Assembly: GCA_003151155.1 (NCBI GenBank)
Contig: PLWX01000081.1
Location: 1-64,000, forward strand
Reading direction: 5' to 3'
Source: Acidobacteriaceae bacterium
GTDB taxonomy: Bacteria > Acidobacteriota > Terriglobia > Terriglobales > Acidobacteriaceae
Length of the DNA stretch: 64,000 bases
Part shown: in pieces, positions 63,740 through 64,000 of the stretch
Layout of the letters: every line of letters begins with the position of its first letter
How positions within the stretch are numbered: position 1 is the first letter of the stretch
Made by a program: the position numbers and the translations under genes
Notes under the pieces: model-generated
The model's input: only the letters and a program-made list of their open reading frames with translations
What the model was told of the DNA's origin: nothing
Database searches by the model: none

Positions 63740-64000
63740 TTAGTCGCCCATCACTTCTTCTTCCGTGTTCACCACCGGAGCCGCCGGCTTGATGCCGCCC
63801 AGCGAGGTCAGAGGGATGAAGCCCTCTTGCGGAGGCGCTACCTTCTCGCCCAGGACGTGCTCTTTGTAGAGAGACATCATGCGGGCATTTTCGGCTTCCT
63901 GCTTCAATGCGTCGGCCGACTTCATCTTCGCGTCGCGGGCGCGGGTCTTTTCTTCGCGCGCCGTCTTGGCGATACCGAGGTCGTCGAGGGTGTGGTTGCG
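63740..64000 (-). CDS. Partial gene at window edge, C-terminal 86 residues
   Basis: The minus strand is open from 64000 to the stop at 63740 with no start in the window: it reads RNHTLDDLGIAKTAREEKTR and then ARDAKMKSADALKQEAENAR. Basic helical, ending VVNTEEEVMGD. Possibly a coiled-coil or structural protein; family not recognised. The rest is beyond the window; a terminator follows. Confidence 0.7.
   Translation of the reverse strand, partial: RNHTLDDLGIAKTAREEKTRARDAKMKSADALKQEAENARMMSLYKEHVLGEKVAPPQEGFIPLTSLGGIKPAAPVVNTEEEVMGD

Overview
The window is GC-rich chromosomal DNA, densely coded and with intact core genes. It most resembles an acidobacterium of the Koribacter / Acidobacteriales type. 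This is inferred from gene content: HspR-type control of dnaK, the hopanoid enzyme HpnH, a radical SAM enzyme of the tetraether/membrane-spanning-lipid synthase type, several secreted Tat or Sec enzymes, a TonB-type transducer, and short palindromic repeats between genes. No phage, integrase, transposase, rRNA, tRNA or CRISPR array was seen.

Layout. 0.1-9 kb: Tat-exported M20-like hydrolase, single-domain methylmalonyl-CoA mutase subunit, GlgC, secreted hypothetical protein, large secreted alpha/beta hydrolase. 8.9-9.6 kb: repeat-filled non-coding stretch. 9.6-16.2 kb: HpnH with a small partner, a Zn-dependent phospholipase C-like protein, a YheT-type hydrolase, an FmdB-type zinc ribbon, and the periplasmic methionine sulfoxide reductase pair MsrP/MsrQ. 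16.4-26 kb: degenerate M1-like protein, RlmB, LytTR regulator, phosphodiesterase, serine hydrolase, PurS, GlmS, ferredoxin-NADP reductase-like protein, FAD-dependent oxidoreductase. 26-29.6 kb: VapBC, an Fpg/Nei glycosylase, a palindrome cluster and an MRJP/Yellow-type protein.

29.7-36.3 kb is a heat-shock block: dnaK behind a promoter overlapped by a HAIR-like operator, a small gene, a terminator, higBA, dnaJ, an amino-acid permease and hspR. HspR probably represses dnaK through the HAIR-like site. 36.2-44 kb: GT-C membrane glycosyltransferase, NarL-type two-component pair, and a redox/iron group (radical SAM/SPASM, Cys-rich protein, rubrerythrin-like protein, YHS protein) ending beside a truncated DUF72 gene. 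44-50.9 kb: TonB-like transducer, a 750-residue protein with a class III cyclase-like domain, a TPR protein and a PstS-like periplasmic protein. 50.9-64 kb: M28 peptidase, thioredoxin-fold protein, MutY, lipoprotein, Tes/MSS-like radical SAM enzyme, PAF-AH-like hydrolase, a VKOR-DsbA-rhodanese fusion, a BBP2-type porin, a divergent NRAMP transporter, a methyltransferase, and a gene cut by the window edge.

The strongest leads are the Tes/MSS-like enzyme (candidate maker of membrane-spanning lipids), the cyclase-like protein with a long unassigned N-terminus, the VKOR-DsbA-rhodanese fusion, and an AT-rich dispersed repeat present in two inverted copies.
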